A stretch of DNA of 64,000 bases from FEN-1219 sp964503125 (GCA_964503125.1 CAZCZE010000036.1:22158-86157); one strand, 5' to 3'; shown: positions 15,470 through 23,598, numbered from the stretch's first letter. Translations and numbers: made by a program. Notes: generated from the letters alone by a model not told the origin.

Positions 15470-15590
15470 CCGAGAAATCCGTGTTGCGACGCGCGGTCGC
15501 GCACGCTGCAATGAGGCGCGGACAGGCTGGACATGCACTTGAGTGCGGGGCATAGAATTGGCCGTAGGATCGCGAACACCGGAGAAGCCC
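15470..15590 (+). promoter_or_regulatory. Conserved upstream module, copy 3
   Basis: It repeats the module seen at 14281-14400: GAGAAATCC, the GCGCGGTCGCGCACGCTGCAAT block, the perfect inverted repeat GCACT-TG-AGTGC (15535-15546), TAGAAT at 15553-15558 and GGAGAAG before the ATG. Bases before this point differ, so the conserved unit is about 120 bp plus the start of the gene. Confidence 0.55.
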
Positions 15591-15812
15591 ATGGAGGCGC
15601 GAATCGCGCGGCTCGAGTCCGACGTCGCGCACATACGCAGCGATGTCGCGGAGATCAAGACGGACGTCCGCGCCCTGCGCGAGCGGATAGACACACGGAT
15701 CGACCGCCTCGAGTCCAAGGTCGACGGCAATTTTCTCTGGGCAGTCTCGCTACAACTCGGCATCGCCGCCGGCCTGCTCGGCGCGATGGCGCGTGGGTTC
15801 GGTTGGCTTTAA
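15591..15812 (+). CDS. Small coiled-coil membrane protein, paralogue 3
   Basis: 73 residues, the shortest of the family. The head MEARIARLESDVAHIRSDV is followed by a shortened coiled coil (ALRERIDTRIDRLESKVDG), a membrane helix (FLWAVSLQLGIAAGL) and the tail LGAMARGFGWL. The conserved head and tail with a middle of changing length suggest duplication followed by loss or gain of heptads. It has the full upstream module with promoter-like boxes. Confidence 0.72.
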   Translation: MEARIARLESDVAHIRSDVAEIKTDVRALRERIDTRIDRLESKVDGNFLWAVSLQLGIAAGLLGAMARGFGWL

Positions 15813-15830
15813 CGCGGGTATTACCAGCAC

Positions 15831-16181
15831 TCAAAATCCTCGCCACCCACCACCCGCGCAAACTCCCCCCACTCCCCCGTCGCCCGCCAGTAGCTGACGA
15901 GCCCGACTTCTCTCACGAGCTCCTTGAACCCCGGCAGTTTCCGCGTCTCGGCCTGTAGCGGACTCCAGAAGCCGATGATGAAGACCCCGCTTTTTGCTGG
16001 AACGTCTCGAGCGACGCCTTCGCGAGCTGGAGGAAGTTGCGGCTCGTGTGGTCGAGCGTTCGTTGCGATCGAGGACGTGCTTGTTGCCTTCGATGCGGCC
16101 GTGGCGCAGCGCGAACTCGATGAGGCGGCGCGAGATGCCGCGCTGGTTCATGCGCTGGTCGGCGTGGTGGCTGATGTGCAT
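15831..16181 (-). pseudogene. Chimeric pseudogene: DUF4258-like start, rmuC piece, regulator tail
   Basis: Three unrelated pieces follow one another on the minus strand. The start (16181 down to about 16060) reads MHISHHADQRMNQRGISRRL, like a DUF4258-type small protein. The middle (about 16070-15993), in another frame, gives TSRNFLQLAKASLETFQQKAG, nearly the rmuC segment TSNRSFLQLAATQLETFQQK. The end (about 15990-15831) gives GFKELVREVGLVSYWRATGE, then GEDFECW and a stop, typical of the C-terminus of TPR or CadC-like regulators. The pieces are not in one frame. Recombination between duplicated segments is the likely origin. Confidence 0.65.
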
Positions 16182-16245
16182 GGTTTTTCCCCTGTTTCTG
16201 CGGCGAGCACCCGCGTTCGGGCGACACGATTACCGTCAAATCTGA
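16167..16245 (-). repeat. Duplicated upstream segment shared with the rmuC locus
   Basis: The minus-strand leader of the chimeric pseudogene, including its first codons, matches the region upstream of rmuC (about 13058-13190). Both share the 15 bases GTGGCTGATGTGCAT (16167-16181 and 13058-13072), and further out GCGAGCAC-CGCG and TACTGTCAAATC-like blocks, with a longer insert in the rmuC copy. The rmuC copy therefore still carries the first five codons (MHISH) of the DUF4258-like gene. Confidence 0.6.
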
Positions 16246-16283
16246 CCGGATCCACACGCCACCTCCGAATAACCGTCGATACC

Positions 16284-16403
16284 CGCGAGAAATCCCCGTT
16301 GCAACGCGCGGACGCGCACGCTGCAATCACACGGCAAGGCTGGACTTGCACTTGAGTGCGGGGCATAGAATTGGTCATAGGATCGCCATCTACGGAGAAG
16401 CCG
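16284..16403 (+). promoter_or_regulatory. Conserved upstream module, copy 4
   Basis: Same layout as copies 1 and 3: CGAGAAATCC, GCGCGGACGCGCACGCTGCAAT, the inverted repeat GCACT-TG-AGTGC (16348-16359), TAGAAT (16366-16371) and GGAGAAG. The -35-like element reads TGGACT instead of TGGACA. Confidence 0.55.
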
Positions 16404-16691
16404 ATGGAGGCTCGAATCGCTCGGCTCGAGTCCGATGTGACGCATCTGTTGTCCGGCGTCACGGACATCAAGGCTGACGTCCGTGGTCTACGCGACCGCA
16501 TGGACGCAGGACACGCAAAGCTGTCGGAGCGAATCGATACCGTCGCGACCCAGCTCAACGCCAAGATCGACGACGGATTGGCGCGCCTCCAAGATGCGAT
16601 CACTGCGACGAGAGCCTGGTCGCTGGCGCTTCATCTCTCGATCGGTGGAGCCATCCTCGGCGCGATGGCGCGCGGGTTCGGCTGGATCTAG
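16404..16691 (+). CDS. Small coiled-coil membrane protein, paralogue 4
   Basis: 95 residues. Head MEARIARLESDVTHLLSGV, variable coiled coil (LSERIDTVATQLNAKIDDG), membrane helix (WSLALHLSIGGAI) and tail LGAMARGFGWI. It has the complete upstream module. The gene downstream (minus strand) is another coiled-coil protein with a C-terminal membrane helix, so this area concentrates such proteins. Confidence 0.75.
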   Translation: MEARIARLESDVTHLLSGVTDIKADVRGLRDRMDAGHAKLSERIDTVATQLNAKIDDGLARLQDAITATRAWSLALHLSIGGAILGAMARGFGWI

Positions 16692-16793
16692 CACTTCGGA
16701 GAGCTTTCAGGCCCTCGAGCTCGGCTTTCAGGACGGTGAATTTGCGCCTCGAGTCGAGCGATGCGCGTCCATTGGGGGCTCCGCGACAGCCGA

Positions 16794-17249
16794 TCAGCGC
16801 ACCTGCGTGAGGAAGAAGTAGAAAAAGCCGAGCATTACGGCCGTCTGGCCCAACAGGGCCACGTACATCTGCCGCGTGATGCCGCTCATCTCCGCTCGGA
16901 GCGTGCCGGCCAGCTGCGCCATCTCCACACGAAGATTGGCCGCGAGCGTGGCCATCTCACCGCGCAGTTCCGTGCGTAACGCTGTCATTTCGCCGCGCAG
17001 TTCCGTGCGTAACGCGGTCATTTCGCCGCGCAGCTCGGCCATTTCGCCGCGTAGCTCGGCACGGAGCTGGCCCATTTCAGCGCGCAGCACGTCGAAGTCC
17101 TGCCGCAACGCCACCACGTCGTGCTTCGTGGCCAGCACGTCCTTGGCGCCGGCGATCTCGATCTCGATGGCGCGCACGATCGCGCGTGCCTGGGCCGGCG
17201 CCACGCTGGCCTTCTCGAGAACCTCGAGCGATTCCGCCTGCATCGGCAT
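16794..17249 (-). CDS. DUF1640/CCDC90-like coiled-coil membrane protein
   Basis: About 151 residues. After a helical head (ALEVLEKASV-like, then ARAIVRAIEIEIAGAKDVLAT) comes KHDVVALRQDFDVLRAEM and a long coiled coil built of short repeats of the type ELRGEMTALRT. The DNA shows matching tandem repeats of GCGGTCATTTCGCCGCGCAG at 16980-17060. It ends with one membrane helix (YVALLGQTAVMLGFFYFFL). This is the layout of DUF1640 proteins, relatives of mitochondrial MCUR1/CCDC90. Function in bacteria is unknown. The start is uncertain between 17249 and a GTG further upstream. Confidence 0.75.
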   Translation of the reverse strand: MPMQAESLEVLEKASVAPAQARAIVRAIEIEIAGAKDVLATKHDVVALRQDFDVLRAEMGQLRAELRGEMAELRGEMTALRTELRGEMTALRTELRGEMATLAANLRVEMAQLAGTLRAEMSGITRQMYVALLGQTAVMLGFFYFFLTQVR

Positions 17250-17422
17250 TCGATGATAAGCCCCGCGCAAAGCGCGCTGTCAAGGGAGCGGCCAGGCGTC
17301 ATCATCACCGCGAGTGCGCGTGAACGGCGAGCACAGAAAGTCGTGAGTCCGGCGACTTTTGCAGCGCTTCCTCGAGCAGGTGGCTGGATCTCGTCCGTCC
17401 GCCGAGCGCGAGCGGGCGTGAG

Positions 17423-17689
17423 CTACTTGGCCGCGCCCGAGGCCACGGGTATCACGGCGGCATAGACCGACACGACGCGCCCATCGAAGTTCGCGAGGTT
17501 CAGCCCGTCGATCGCACGGCGCGCGCCCATGGCAGTTTCCATCTCGATGAACGCGCTGCGGCGGCTCGCGCCACCGGCGTCGCGCTCGATGCGCACGGAT
17601 AGCACGCCGCCGAATTTCGCGAACTTGCCCACCAAACCGTCTTCGGTTGCGGTGAGCGGCAAATTGTTCGCGTAGAGAGTCGTGCTCAC
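17423..17689 (-). CDS. Small RRM-type RNA-binding protein
   Basis: 88 residues forming one RNA recognition motif. RNP2-like TLYANNLPLTATEDGLVGKF opens the fold and RNP1-like SAFIEMETAMGARRAIDGL follows, with linking strands SVRIERD and VVSVYAAVIPVA. RNP1 normally reads (K/R)G(F/Y)(G/A)(F/Y)V(E/T); here it is RSAFIEM, so part of the aromatic surface is kept. Start GTG 17689 is preceded by AGGA. Such proteins occur singly in bacteria and bind RNA, sometimes in cold response; the target is unknown. Confidence 0.85.
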   Translation of the reverse strand: MSTTLYANNLPLTATEDGLVGKFAKFGGVLSVRIERDAGGASRRSAFIEMETAMGARRAIDGLNLANFDGRVVSVYAAVIPVASGAAK

Positions 17690-17876
17690 GCGTGCCGAAT
17701 CCTGTAGTGGGGGGCCGCCAGCGAGTCTGGCTAACGAGCACTCTACAGGAGATTGCTCGCCATCACCGGCTCTTCGCTCGTTCGGTCGTTGGCCACGAAG
17801 CGCGCGGGGCGCGCATCCTGTACACTGGCCAACAGCCGGATTCGCCGGTGATTTCCCCCTCATAGGAAAACAGGTT

Positions 17877-17921
17877 ATGTCCACACTGCTTTCCACGCGC
17901 ACCGCGGCGGCGGTTCAGTGA
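17877..17921 (+). CDS. Putative 14-residue leader peptide coupled to the next gene
   Basis: ATG 17877 opens a frame of 14 codons (MSTLLSTRTAAAVQ) ending in TGA at 17919-17921, which overlaps the ATG of the next gene as TGATG. An AGG-type site (ATAGGAAAACAGGTT) precedes it. Such an overlap permits translational coupling, so the short frame may control translation of the downstream gene. Alternatively a frameshift once joined both frames. Evidence is positional only. Confidence 0.4.
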   Translation: MSTLLSTRTAAAVQ

Positions 17922-18271
17922 TGGCCTATCGGGGCGGCTACGGCCGGCGCCGTCCGGCCCCACCCGCCCTGGATGCGGGCATCGAGGAAGCGTATCGGCT
18001 GGTCACGATCGAGCCCGCGCGCGCGCCCGAGGGTTGCGCGGGCCGCGACTGGCTCGTCTATCGAATCGCGCAGGGCGGCAACATGATCACGGGCTACCGG
18101 CAGGGCGATCTGCGCGCCGCGACCGCCGACGTCGAGAGGATCGTCGTCGGTCTCAACGAGCGCCGCGTCGCGAACAAGGGCCGGCCGGGCCCGAAGCCGA
18201 AGGCTGCCGCAGCCACGGCCCCCGCGGCTGTACCGGCCGCACCGCCGGAAGCCGACGCCGCCGACGGCTAG
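17921..18271 (+). CDS. Hypothetical protein with basic, alanine-rich tail
   Basis: About 116 residues. The centre (YRLVTIEPARAPEGCAGRDWLVYRIAQGGNMITGYRQGDL, shown here in pieces: EEAYRLVTIE, RDWLVYRI, NMITGYRQGD) is conserved-looking and strand-helix in character; RIVVGLNERR follows. The last 35 residues are low complexity, rich in Ala, Pro and Lys (GRPGPKPKAAAA). I do not recognise a family. No membrane segment or signal peptide is present. Confidence 0.6.
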   Translation: MAYRGGYGRRRPAPPALDAGIEEAYRLVTIEPARAPEGCAGRDWLVYRIAQGGNMITGYRQGDLRAATADVERIVVGLNERRVANKGRPGPKPKAAAATAPAAVPAAPPEADAADG

Positions 18272-18279
18272 CCGCTCGC

Positions 18280-19152
18280 CTAGAGCGAGTGGCCCCTGAA
18301 GAACTCCCACATCGCCGCCGTCGCATCGACTTCGTCGCGCGCCCAGCGATGCACGAGCCTATCGACGCGCACGAGCCGCACCTCGGCGCGGCAACCAGCG
18401 TAGCGGAGTGTCGACAACGGCCCCGGCGGATCGTCGAGCACGGCCTCCGCCGCGCAGCGGTTGTGGCGCGCCCACCCCGCGAGCGCTTCCGGCACGCTCT
18501 CGAGCCACTCGGTCCCGCGGCTGTCGACGTGGCCGTCGTAGGTGTTCTGCGGATCGGCGAGACCGTGGAACGTGAGCACGGGTATCGGCCGGCCCCGGCA
18601 AGGACCCGGCCACCGCAGGCCCGCCATCGGCGCGATGGCCGCGATGCGATCGTTCAAGCGGCACGCGAGCAGCGACGACATGCGCGCACCGCCCGAGAAG
18701 CCCGTCGCGTACACGCGCGTGAGATCCGTGCACACGCGCGCCGCGACGTGATCGATGACGTCCGACACGTACTGCACGTCGTCGGGACGGTCGCCGGTCA
18801 CGGGCACGTTCCAGCGGTTGCCTTCGGCCCCGGCTTGTAGCGTCGCGACCGCGAAGCCTTCGGCCGCGGCCAGCGCCTCGAAGCGGCTGGTCGCCGCTTG
18901 GCGCTCCGCGGTACCGCCGCTGCCGTGCATGTCGAGCACGAGCGGCAGCGGCGTGCGGCCGTCGTAGCTCGCCGGCACGAATAGCCGATAGGTTCGTTCG
19001 CGCGCGCGCGACGGAAGCTTGTGCACGGCGATGCCCGACGCGGCGCTCAAAGCACACGAGCTCGACGAAGCCAGAGCGCTGCTCTGCGCGAGCGCGCCCA
19101 CCGACAGTGAAGCGGCCGTCACGGCCGCGGCAATAGCACCGGCAAGACGCAT
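18280..19152 (-). CDS. Secreted PHB-depolymerase/feruloyl-esterase family (LpqC-like) hydrolase
   Basis: 290 residues. An N-terminal signal peptide ends near the Ala-rich stretch before residue 30. The alpha/beta-hydrolase features are the oxyanion motif DMHGSGG (74-80), the nucleophile elbow GFSGG with S153, and an acid candidate in FHGLADPQNTYDGH. The usual GGGHxWPG histidine motif is replaced by RLVHRWARDE near residue 270, which may hold the catalytic histidine. Family members cleave esters such as polyhydroxybutyrate or feruloylated sugars; the substrate cannot be told. The gene converges on the 117-aa hypothetical gene, with 8 bp between stops. Confidence 0.85.
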   Translation of the reverse strand: MRLAGAIAAAVTAASLSVGALAQSSALASSSSCALSAASGIAVHKLPSRARERTYRLFVPASYDGRTPLPLVLDMHGSGGTAERQAATSRFEALAAAEGFAVATLQAGAEGNRWNVPVTGDRPDDVQYVSDVIDHVAARVCTDLTRVYATGFSGGARMSSLLACRLNDRIAAIAPMAGLRWPGPCRGRPIPVLTFHGLADPQNTYDGHVDSRGTEWLESVPEALAGWARHNRCAAEAVLDDPPGPLSTLRYAGCRAEVRLVRVDRLVHRWARDEVDATAAMWEFFRGHSL

Positions 19153-19264
19153 GCGTTTTCCCCCCGTGTAAGCGCGACCGCCCCGGCGATGTTAGTTTCA
19201 AACGGCGTGGCGCGCCAGGAAGCCCCGGGCGCGCCGCGCTCCCGGCAGGGCGGGATCACGTTCC

Positions 19265-19837
19265 TTAAGGTGTGAAGAGCTCGGCGACGGCGATCTCGCC
19301 GAAGCCGCGCGGGAGCTCGAGCGTGCCCTCTTGGATCTCGTCGCGCTGCGCGAACTGTTGGCCGCTCGGGCGACGATGGCGCCAGACGCAATCGTTGACG
19401 AGGTCGACGACCCAGTACTCGGCGACCTTGTGTTTGGCGTAGAGGCGAGCCTTGACCTCGAGGTCGTAGCGCAAAGTCGAGTCGCTGACCTCGATGAGCA
19501 GCAGGACGTCGTCGGCCGACGGATGCGCCTCCCGGTAACCCGTGGGCCTGCGGCTCAGCAACGCGACGTCGGGCTGCGGCTCAGAGCGCAGCGACAACCT
19601 CACCGGCAGTTGCACGCTGACCACCGCCGAGTCGCCGGCCGCAAGCACGAGGCGTTTGTTGAGTCGCCTCACGACTTCCGCGTGGTCGGGGCCGATCGGC
19701 GCCATGTCGATGATCTCTCCGTCGATCAACTCGGTGCGATCGTCGGGCGAGAGCACGCCGGCCTCGGCCATGCGGTAATACTCATCGACCGTGAGTCGAT
19801 GCGGCCTCGGCCAGGTTTTCGTTTGGGCGCTCATCAT
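19265..19837 (-). CDS. Uma2-family (DUF820) protein
   Basis: 190 residues with the Uma2 restriction-endonuclease-like fold: LTVDEYYRMAEAGVL, ELIDGEIIDMAPIG, QPDVALLSRR, then LLLIEVSDSTLRYDLEVKAR with the conserved D/E and K residues, and YWVVDL. All predicted active-site positions (PD...E-x-S..D..K) are present. The family is numerous in cyanobacteria and scattered elsewhere; its role is uncertain. It is a single gene here with no clear ribosome site. The 190 bp between it and the next gene (19838-20027) hold nothing I can identify. Confidence 0.85.
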   Translation of the reverse strand: MMSAQTKTWPRPHRLTVDEYYRMAEAGVLSPDDRTELIDGEIIDMAPIGPDHAEVVRRLNKRLVLAAGDSAVVSVQLPVRLSLRSEPQPDVALLSRRPTGYREAHPSADDVLLLIEVSDSTLRYDLEVKARLYAKHKVAEYWVVDLVNDCVWRHRRPSGQQFAQRDEIQEGTLELPRGFGEIAVAELFTP

Positions 19838-20027
19838 GGGTGGTTGCGGCGTCACTCCAACGATACGCGCGCCCCGGCGAAAAACGAAGATGTCAGCCCG
19901 GCGATCGGCTGACATAACAGCATCCGGGCCTGGTGCTCGCGAGCAGTGAATCTGGCGTCTTCGCGCAGAAACGCGTCGAGCACACGTGCGGTGGTGCCCC
20001 GCCGGAGATTGACGAGGTGCCGGTCAA

Positions 20028-20423
20028 TCACGGTCGCTTTGACAACCACCTTGTCAAACCGCCGCGAGCAGCATACGCACGCACCCAGGGGGCACGCAGC
20101 GCCACGAACGCTGTCAGCGCAACAAGGCCAGCAACCGCCACGCCGTACGGCGACGCGAGCCACGACGACACCCACGCGAACAGCTCGTCGAGCCGCGACG
20201 ACACCCACACCGAGCCCGCAATGAGCTGCGGCGAGAGCAGCACCACGCCGACGAAGGCCGCAATCACGACGAGCCGCGTCTTCCACGCCGCACGCCGGCG
20301 CTCCGCTGCAACCGCGAGCAGCGTCGCCGCCAAGAACGGCTCGGCGGGCACGTGCGTGTGCTCGCGCTCGAACAGCGCCTCGAGCTTGGGATCGAATTCG
20401 TCGGAATCGGGTGGGCCGTTCAT
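20028..20423 (-). CDS. Membrane protein, likely anti-sigma factor of the adjacent ECF sigma
   Basis: 131 residues with an acidic cytoplasmic N-terminus (about 48 residues), then two predicted membrane helices: LVVIAAFVGVVLLSP and GVAVAGLVALTAFVAL. It follows the sigma factor gene with a 3-bp gap and ends in a basic tail. Position and topology fit an anti-sigma factor, although no zinc-binding HxxxCxxC motif is visible. It may instead be a membrane partner of another kind. Confidence 0.65.
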   Translation of the reverse strand: MNGPPDSDEFDPKLEALFEREHTHVPAEPFLAATLLAVAAERRRAAWKTRLVVIAAFVGVVLLSPQLIAGSVWVSSRLDELFAWVSSWLASPYGVAVAGLVALTAFVALRAPWVRAYAARGGLTRWLSKRP

Positions 20424-20426
20424 GGT

Positions 20427-20981
20427 TCAACCTCCAGCATACGCCGCGAGCGTCTCGCGGAGCCGCGCGGCGCCGCGCGCGATGTGCGTCTTGACCGTCC
20501 CGAGCGGGAAGCCCGTGGCCGCCGCGATCTCGGGATGCGACATTCCTTCGTTATATGCGAGCACGACGCAGAGCCGCGCGTCGGGCGGCAGCAGCGCGAG
20601 CGCTGCGTCGAGATCGAGACCCTCGGCCGTCGTCTCGCGGTACGAGCCCATCTGGTCCGCTTCGAGCTCGGCGGCGTAGGTGATCTTCTGCCGGCGCAGC
20701 TCCTCGAGCCACGTCGTCACCATGATGCGCTTGAGCCAGCCGTCGAAGGCAGCCGCCGACCGCAGTTGCGACAGCGAGCGCCACGCCGTGAGGAACACCT
20801 GCTGTGCCAAGTCGTCGCCCTGCGCCGGCCGGCGACACAAGTGGTACATGAACTTGCGCACGCGGCCCTGCCGGCGCTTGACGATCTCGCCGAAGGCTCG
20901 CGAGTCGCCCGTGCACGCGAGCGCTATCACGAGTGGGTCGGCCGCCGCGGCGAGATCGGCGGCCGAGAGCCGGCTTTCCAC
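20427..20981 (-). CDS. ECF-type RNA polymerase sigma factor
   Basis: 184 residues. Region 2 is visible as FGEIVKRRQGRVRKFMYHLC followed by GDDLAQQVFLTAWRSL, the -10 recognition helix. Region 4 follows as PPDARLCVVLAYNEGMSHPE and GFPLGTVKTHIARGAARLRE. It starts at a GTG directly after the stop of the DUF6249-like gene (TGAGTG) and is followed by the candidate anti-sigma gene, so all three are one operon. Signal and regulon are unknown. Confidence 0.92.
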   Translation of the reverse strand: MESRLSAADLAAAADPLVIALACTGDSRAFGEIVKRRQGRVRKFMYHLCRRPAQGDDLAQQVFLTAWRSLSQLRSAAAFDGWLKRIMVTTWLEELRRQKITYAAELEADQMGSYRETTAEGLDLDAALALLPPDARLCVVLAYNEGMSHPEIAAATGFPLGTVKTHIARGAARLRETLAAYAGG

Positions 20982-21485
20982 TCAGCGGCCTTGTCGATCC
21001 CGATCCCGATCGCCGCGCGCCTTCCCCGTGTAGCGCGAGGCGACGAAAAATCCCAGGCCGACGCACGTGACGATGCTCGCCGCGCCGTAACCGACGATCG
21101 CGTTCTCCTGCTGCAGCGCCGTGCCGAACTCAAGCAGAATCGTGAACAAGATCCAGAGCCCCGCCGCGACCGATAGGATGACCGTGCCGAAGCCGCGCAC
21201 GAGCTTCCAGCCTGCTTCGGGGTCCGCGGGTTGGGACAAATGAGCCGGCCACTGCGGAGGGGGCGGCAGGGGAAACAGTAGCTTGACCTGTTCCGCGTCG
21301 AGCTGCCCGGTCTTTTCGATGAGCCGCAGCAGCGTTTCGTGCTTCAACTGGTCGCGGCGGATCTTGAACCAACCGCTCGCAATCATCACCGCGGCCAGCG
21401 AAATCCAGAACGCGGCCGCACCCAAGCTGATTTCCACCGTCGGAACCTCCGTAGTCGGAGCCGCGCGCCCATCGCGCGGCTCCAT
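20982..21485 (-). CDS. Two-helix membrane protein (DUF6249-like)
   Basis: About 167 residues. A membrane helix at LGAAAFWISLAAVMIASGW is followed by a cytoplasmic loop RRDQLKHETLLRLIEKTGQL with a proline stretch, then helices VILSVAAGLWILFTILLEF and AASIVTCVGLGFFVA, and a basic tail. Such proteins often precede ECF sigma genes as here. ATG 21485 has the site AGGTGG five bases upstream and was preferred over GTG 21491. Confidence 0.75.
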   Translation of the reverse strand: MEPRDGRAAPTTEVPTVEISLGAAAFWISLAAVMIASGWFKIRRDQLKHETLLRLIEKTGQLDAEQVKLLFPLPPPPQWPAHLSQPADPEAGWKLVRGFGTVILSVAAGLWILFTILLEFGTALQQENAIVGYGAASIVTCVGLGFFVASRYTGKARGDRDRDRQGR

Positions 21486-21563
21486 GACCACCTAGGATGC
21501 CGGTTGCGCGGAAACAGATTCAGCCCGCGGGGCACGCGGGTCAAGACAAGCGGGCTCGCTATT

Positions 21564-23531
21564 TCAGGTGCCGATCACCCCGCCGTCGTTCTTGGTGATG
21601 ACGATCGTCGAGGAGCGCGGACGTCCGCCCTTGCCGTGGTCCGGCCAGCTGCTCCAGCGCTTCGGGTTGGCCGGGTCGTTGCTGCCCGTGGGCGCCTCGC
21701 CCGGGTGCTGGATGCCGACGAACATCGTGCGGCGATCGGGCGTCATGAACACGCCCGTGACCTCGCAGACGTACGGCCCCGTGAGGAACCGGCGCGTCTC
21801 GCGCGTCACCGGGTCGGCGGCGAGCATCTGGTTGTTGCCGAAGCCGAGATACGAGCCCGTGTTGATCGTGTTGCCCGAGACGTCGGTCTGGATCCAGAGC
21901 AAGCCCGCGGGGTCGACGTAGAGGCCGTCGGGCGAGCCGTACTTGTCGCCGACGATCGTCGCCGGCGGGTTCGTCTGCGCGGGCGTGCTCGCCGAGGTTG
22001 CGGCCGGATCGCCGGCGAGCGCGAACATCTCCCAACGGAACGTGTTCTCCCACCAATCGTTCTTGTACGACCACTGGATGATCTGGCCGTAGCGGTTGCC
22101 CGCACGCGGATTCGCGGCATCGACCTGCGCGGCCGTGCGCGCGCTGTTGTTGGTGAGTGTCGCGATGGCCGTGAGCTGGTCGGGGAACGTGTCGATCCAC
22201 TCGGGGCGGTCCATCTTGGTCGCGCCGACGGCATCGGCGGCGCCGCGCGTGTTGATGAGGATGTCGGCGAGCGACCAACCGGAGAGCGCCGGGTTCGTGG
22301 GCGTCAGCGGTAGCCACTCGCCCGTGCCGTCGGCGTTGAAGCGCGCCACGTACAGCGTGCCGTCGTCGAGCGGATGGATGCCGCGCAGGAACGACTTCTT
22401 CCACGGCAGCCGCGACACGTAGCGATAGATGTACTCGAAGATCTCGTCGTCGCCGGAGTAGACGACGACGCGGCCGTCGCGGGCTTCTTGCACCCACGCA
22501 CCTTCGTGCTTGAAGCGGCCGAGCGCCGTGCGCTTCACGGGCATCGACTTCGGCAAGTACGGGTAGATCTCCGTGACCCAGCCGAAGCGGTTCGGCTCGT
22601 TGGGCTCCTGGTTCGCATCGAACCGCAGGTCGGTCGTGTGCCAGAGATAGCCGAAGCCGCCGGCCGTGATGCCGTAGCGCGCTTCGAGCGGCGTCTGCGC
22701 CCCGACTTTGCGGAAGTAACCGTTGAAGTTCTCCTCGCAGGCGAGATAGCTGCCCCACGGCGTGTAGCCCATGGCGCAGTTGTTGAGCGTGCCGAGCACG
22801 CGCTCGCCCGTCTTGTCGGTGCTCGTCATGAGGCGTGGGTCGCCGGCCGCGGGGCCGCCGATGCGGATCGGCGTGTAGCCCGTGATGCGGCGCGCGAAGA
22901 ACGACGGCCGCACGACCTCCCACTTGCCGTGCCGCTTGCGCACCTCGATGATGCCGACGCCGTGCGCGGCCAGCGACTTCTTGGTCTTGTCGGTCGTCCA
23001 GTTCGCCGTGCCGTCGGGGAACAACAGCACGTCGTCGGTGTATTCGTGGTTCTGCACGATCAAGCCGTGCGAGCTGCCGAACAACGGGAAGTAGACCATG
23101 CCGTCGTTGTGCATGCCCCACTGTTGCTCCTGGTCCTGCCAGGTGTTGCTCGCGTCGTGCTTGAACGCGGGACCCTTCGAGATGGGGTCGCCCCAACCGA
23201 TGAGCACCTTGGCCGTGTAGCCGTCGGGCACGCGCACGCTGTCGAAGACGTCCCCCGACACGCTCGGCACACCGGGTGGATGCGCCGCCGGCGAGATGGA
23301 CTCGAAACCGAGCGCAGGACGGTGGCCGCGCCCGCGGCCGTAGCCCGTCGCCTCCGCCGGCACGGCGCTGAGCAGCGCGCCGACACCGGTCAAGGACGCC
23401 GTCACGGCCGCCGCTGTCGCCGTCGCGCCGCCCGCGAGCACGCTGCGGCGGGACAACCGCGCTTCGAGCACCTGGTCGAAGGTGGGGTTGTTCGAGAAGT
23501 TGCTGACGATGTCGTCGTCGACGTTGGACAT
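21564..23531 (-). CDS. phoX: PhoX-type alkaline phosphatase, Tat-exported
   Basis: 655 residues. A twin-arginine signal RLSRRSVLAGG (about 29-39) is followed by an Ala-rich hydrophobic stretch. The mature part matches PhoX/DUF839: GYTAKVLIGWGDPI, NDGMVYFPL, NHEYTDD, CEENFNGYF, and near the end IQHPGEAP. Ca and Fe ligands of PhoX (the conserved Glu and Cys of the CEEN segment) are present. It frees phosphate from esters in the periplasm. An in-frame upstream extension to 23600 is unlikely to be translated because the Tat signal starts near ATG 23531. It is divergent from the 162-aa gene. Confidence 0.9.
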   Translation of the reverse strand: MSNVDDDIVSNFSNNPTFDQVLEARLSRRSVLAGGATATAAAVTASLTGVGALLSAVPAEATGYGRGRGHRPALGFESISPAAHPPGVPSVSGDVFDSVRVPDGYTAKVLIGWGDPISKGPAFKHDASNTWQDQEQQWGMHNDGMVYFPLFGSSHGLIVQNHEYTDDVLLFPDGTANWTTDKTKKSLAAHGVGIIEVRKRHGKWEVVRPSFFARRITGYTPIRIGGPAAGDPRLMTSTDKTGERVLGTLNNCAMGYTPWGSYLACEENFNGYFRKVGAQTPLEARYGITAGGFGYLWHTTDLRFDANQEPNEPNRFGWVTEIYPYLPKSMPVKRTALGRFKHEGAWVQEARDGRVVVYSGDDEIFEYIYRYVSRLPWKKSFLRGIHPLDDGTLYVARFNADGTGEWLPLTPTNPALSGWSLADILINTRGAADAVGATKMDRPEWIDTFPDQLTAIATLTNNSARTAAQVDAANPRAGNRYGQIIQWSYKNDWWENTFRWEMFALAGDPAATSASTPAQTNPPATIVGDKYGSPDGLYVDPAGLLWIQTDVSGNTINTGSYLGFGNNQMLAADPVTRETRRFLTGPYVCEVTGVFMTPDRRTMFVGIQHPGEAPTGSNDPANPKRWSSWPDHGKGGRPRSSTIVITKNDGGVIGT

Positions 23532-23598
23532 GCGCGGTCTCCTATCTTCGTGTTGTAACAATGCAAGGCGACACTCGTGCAAAGAGTGCGGGTGTTCC

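Noticed and set aside
13964..16700. Integron cassette array
   Set aside because: The repeated modules are promoter plus gene start, not attC sites between genes, and no integrase is in the window.
23532..23598. Pho box before phoX
   Set aside because: Single CTGTAAT-like halves exist further upstream, but no pair with 4-bp spacing.
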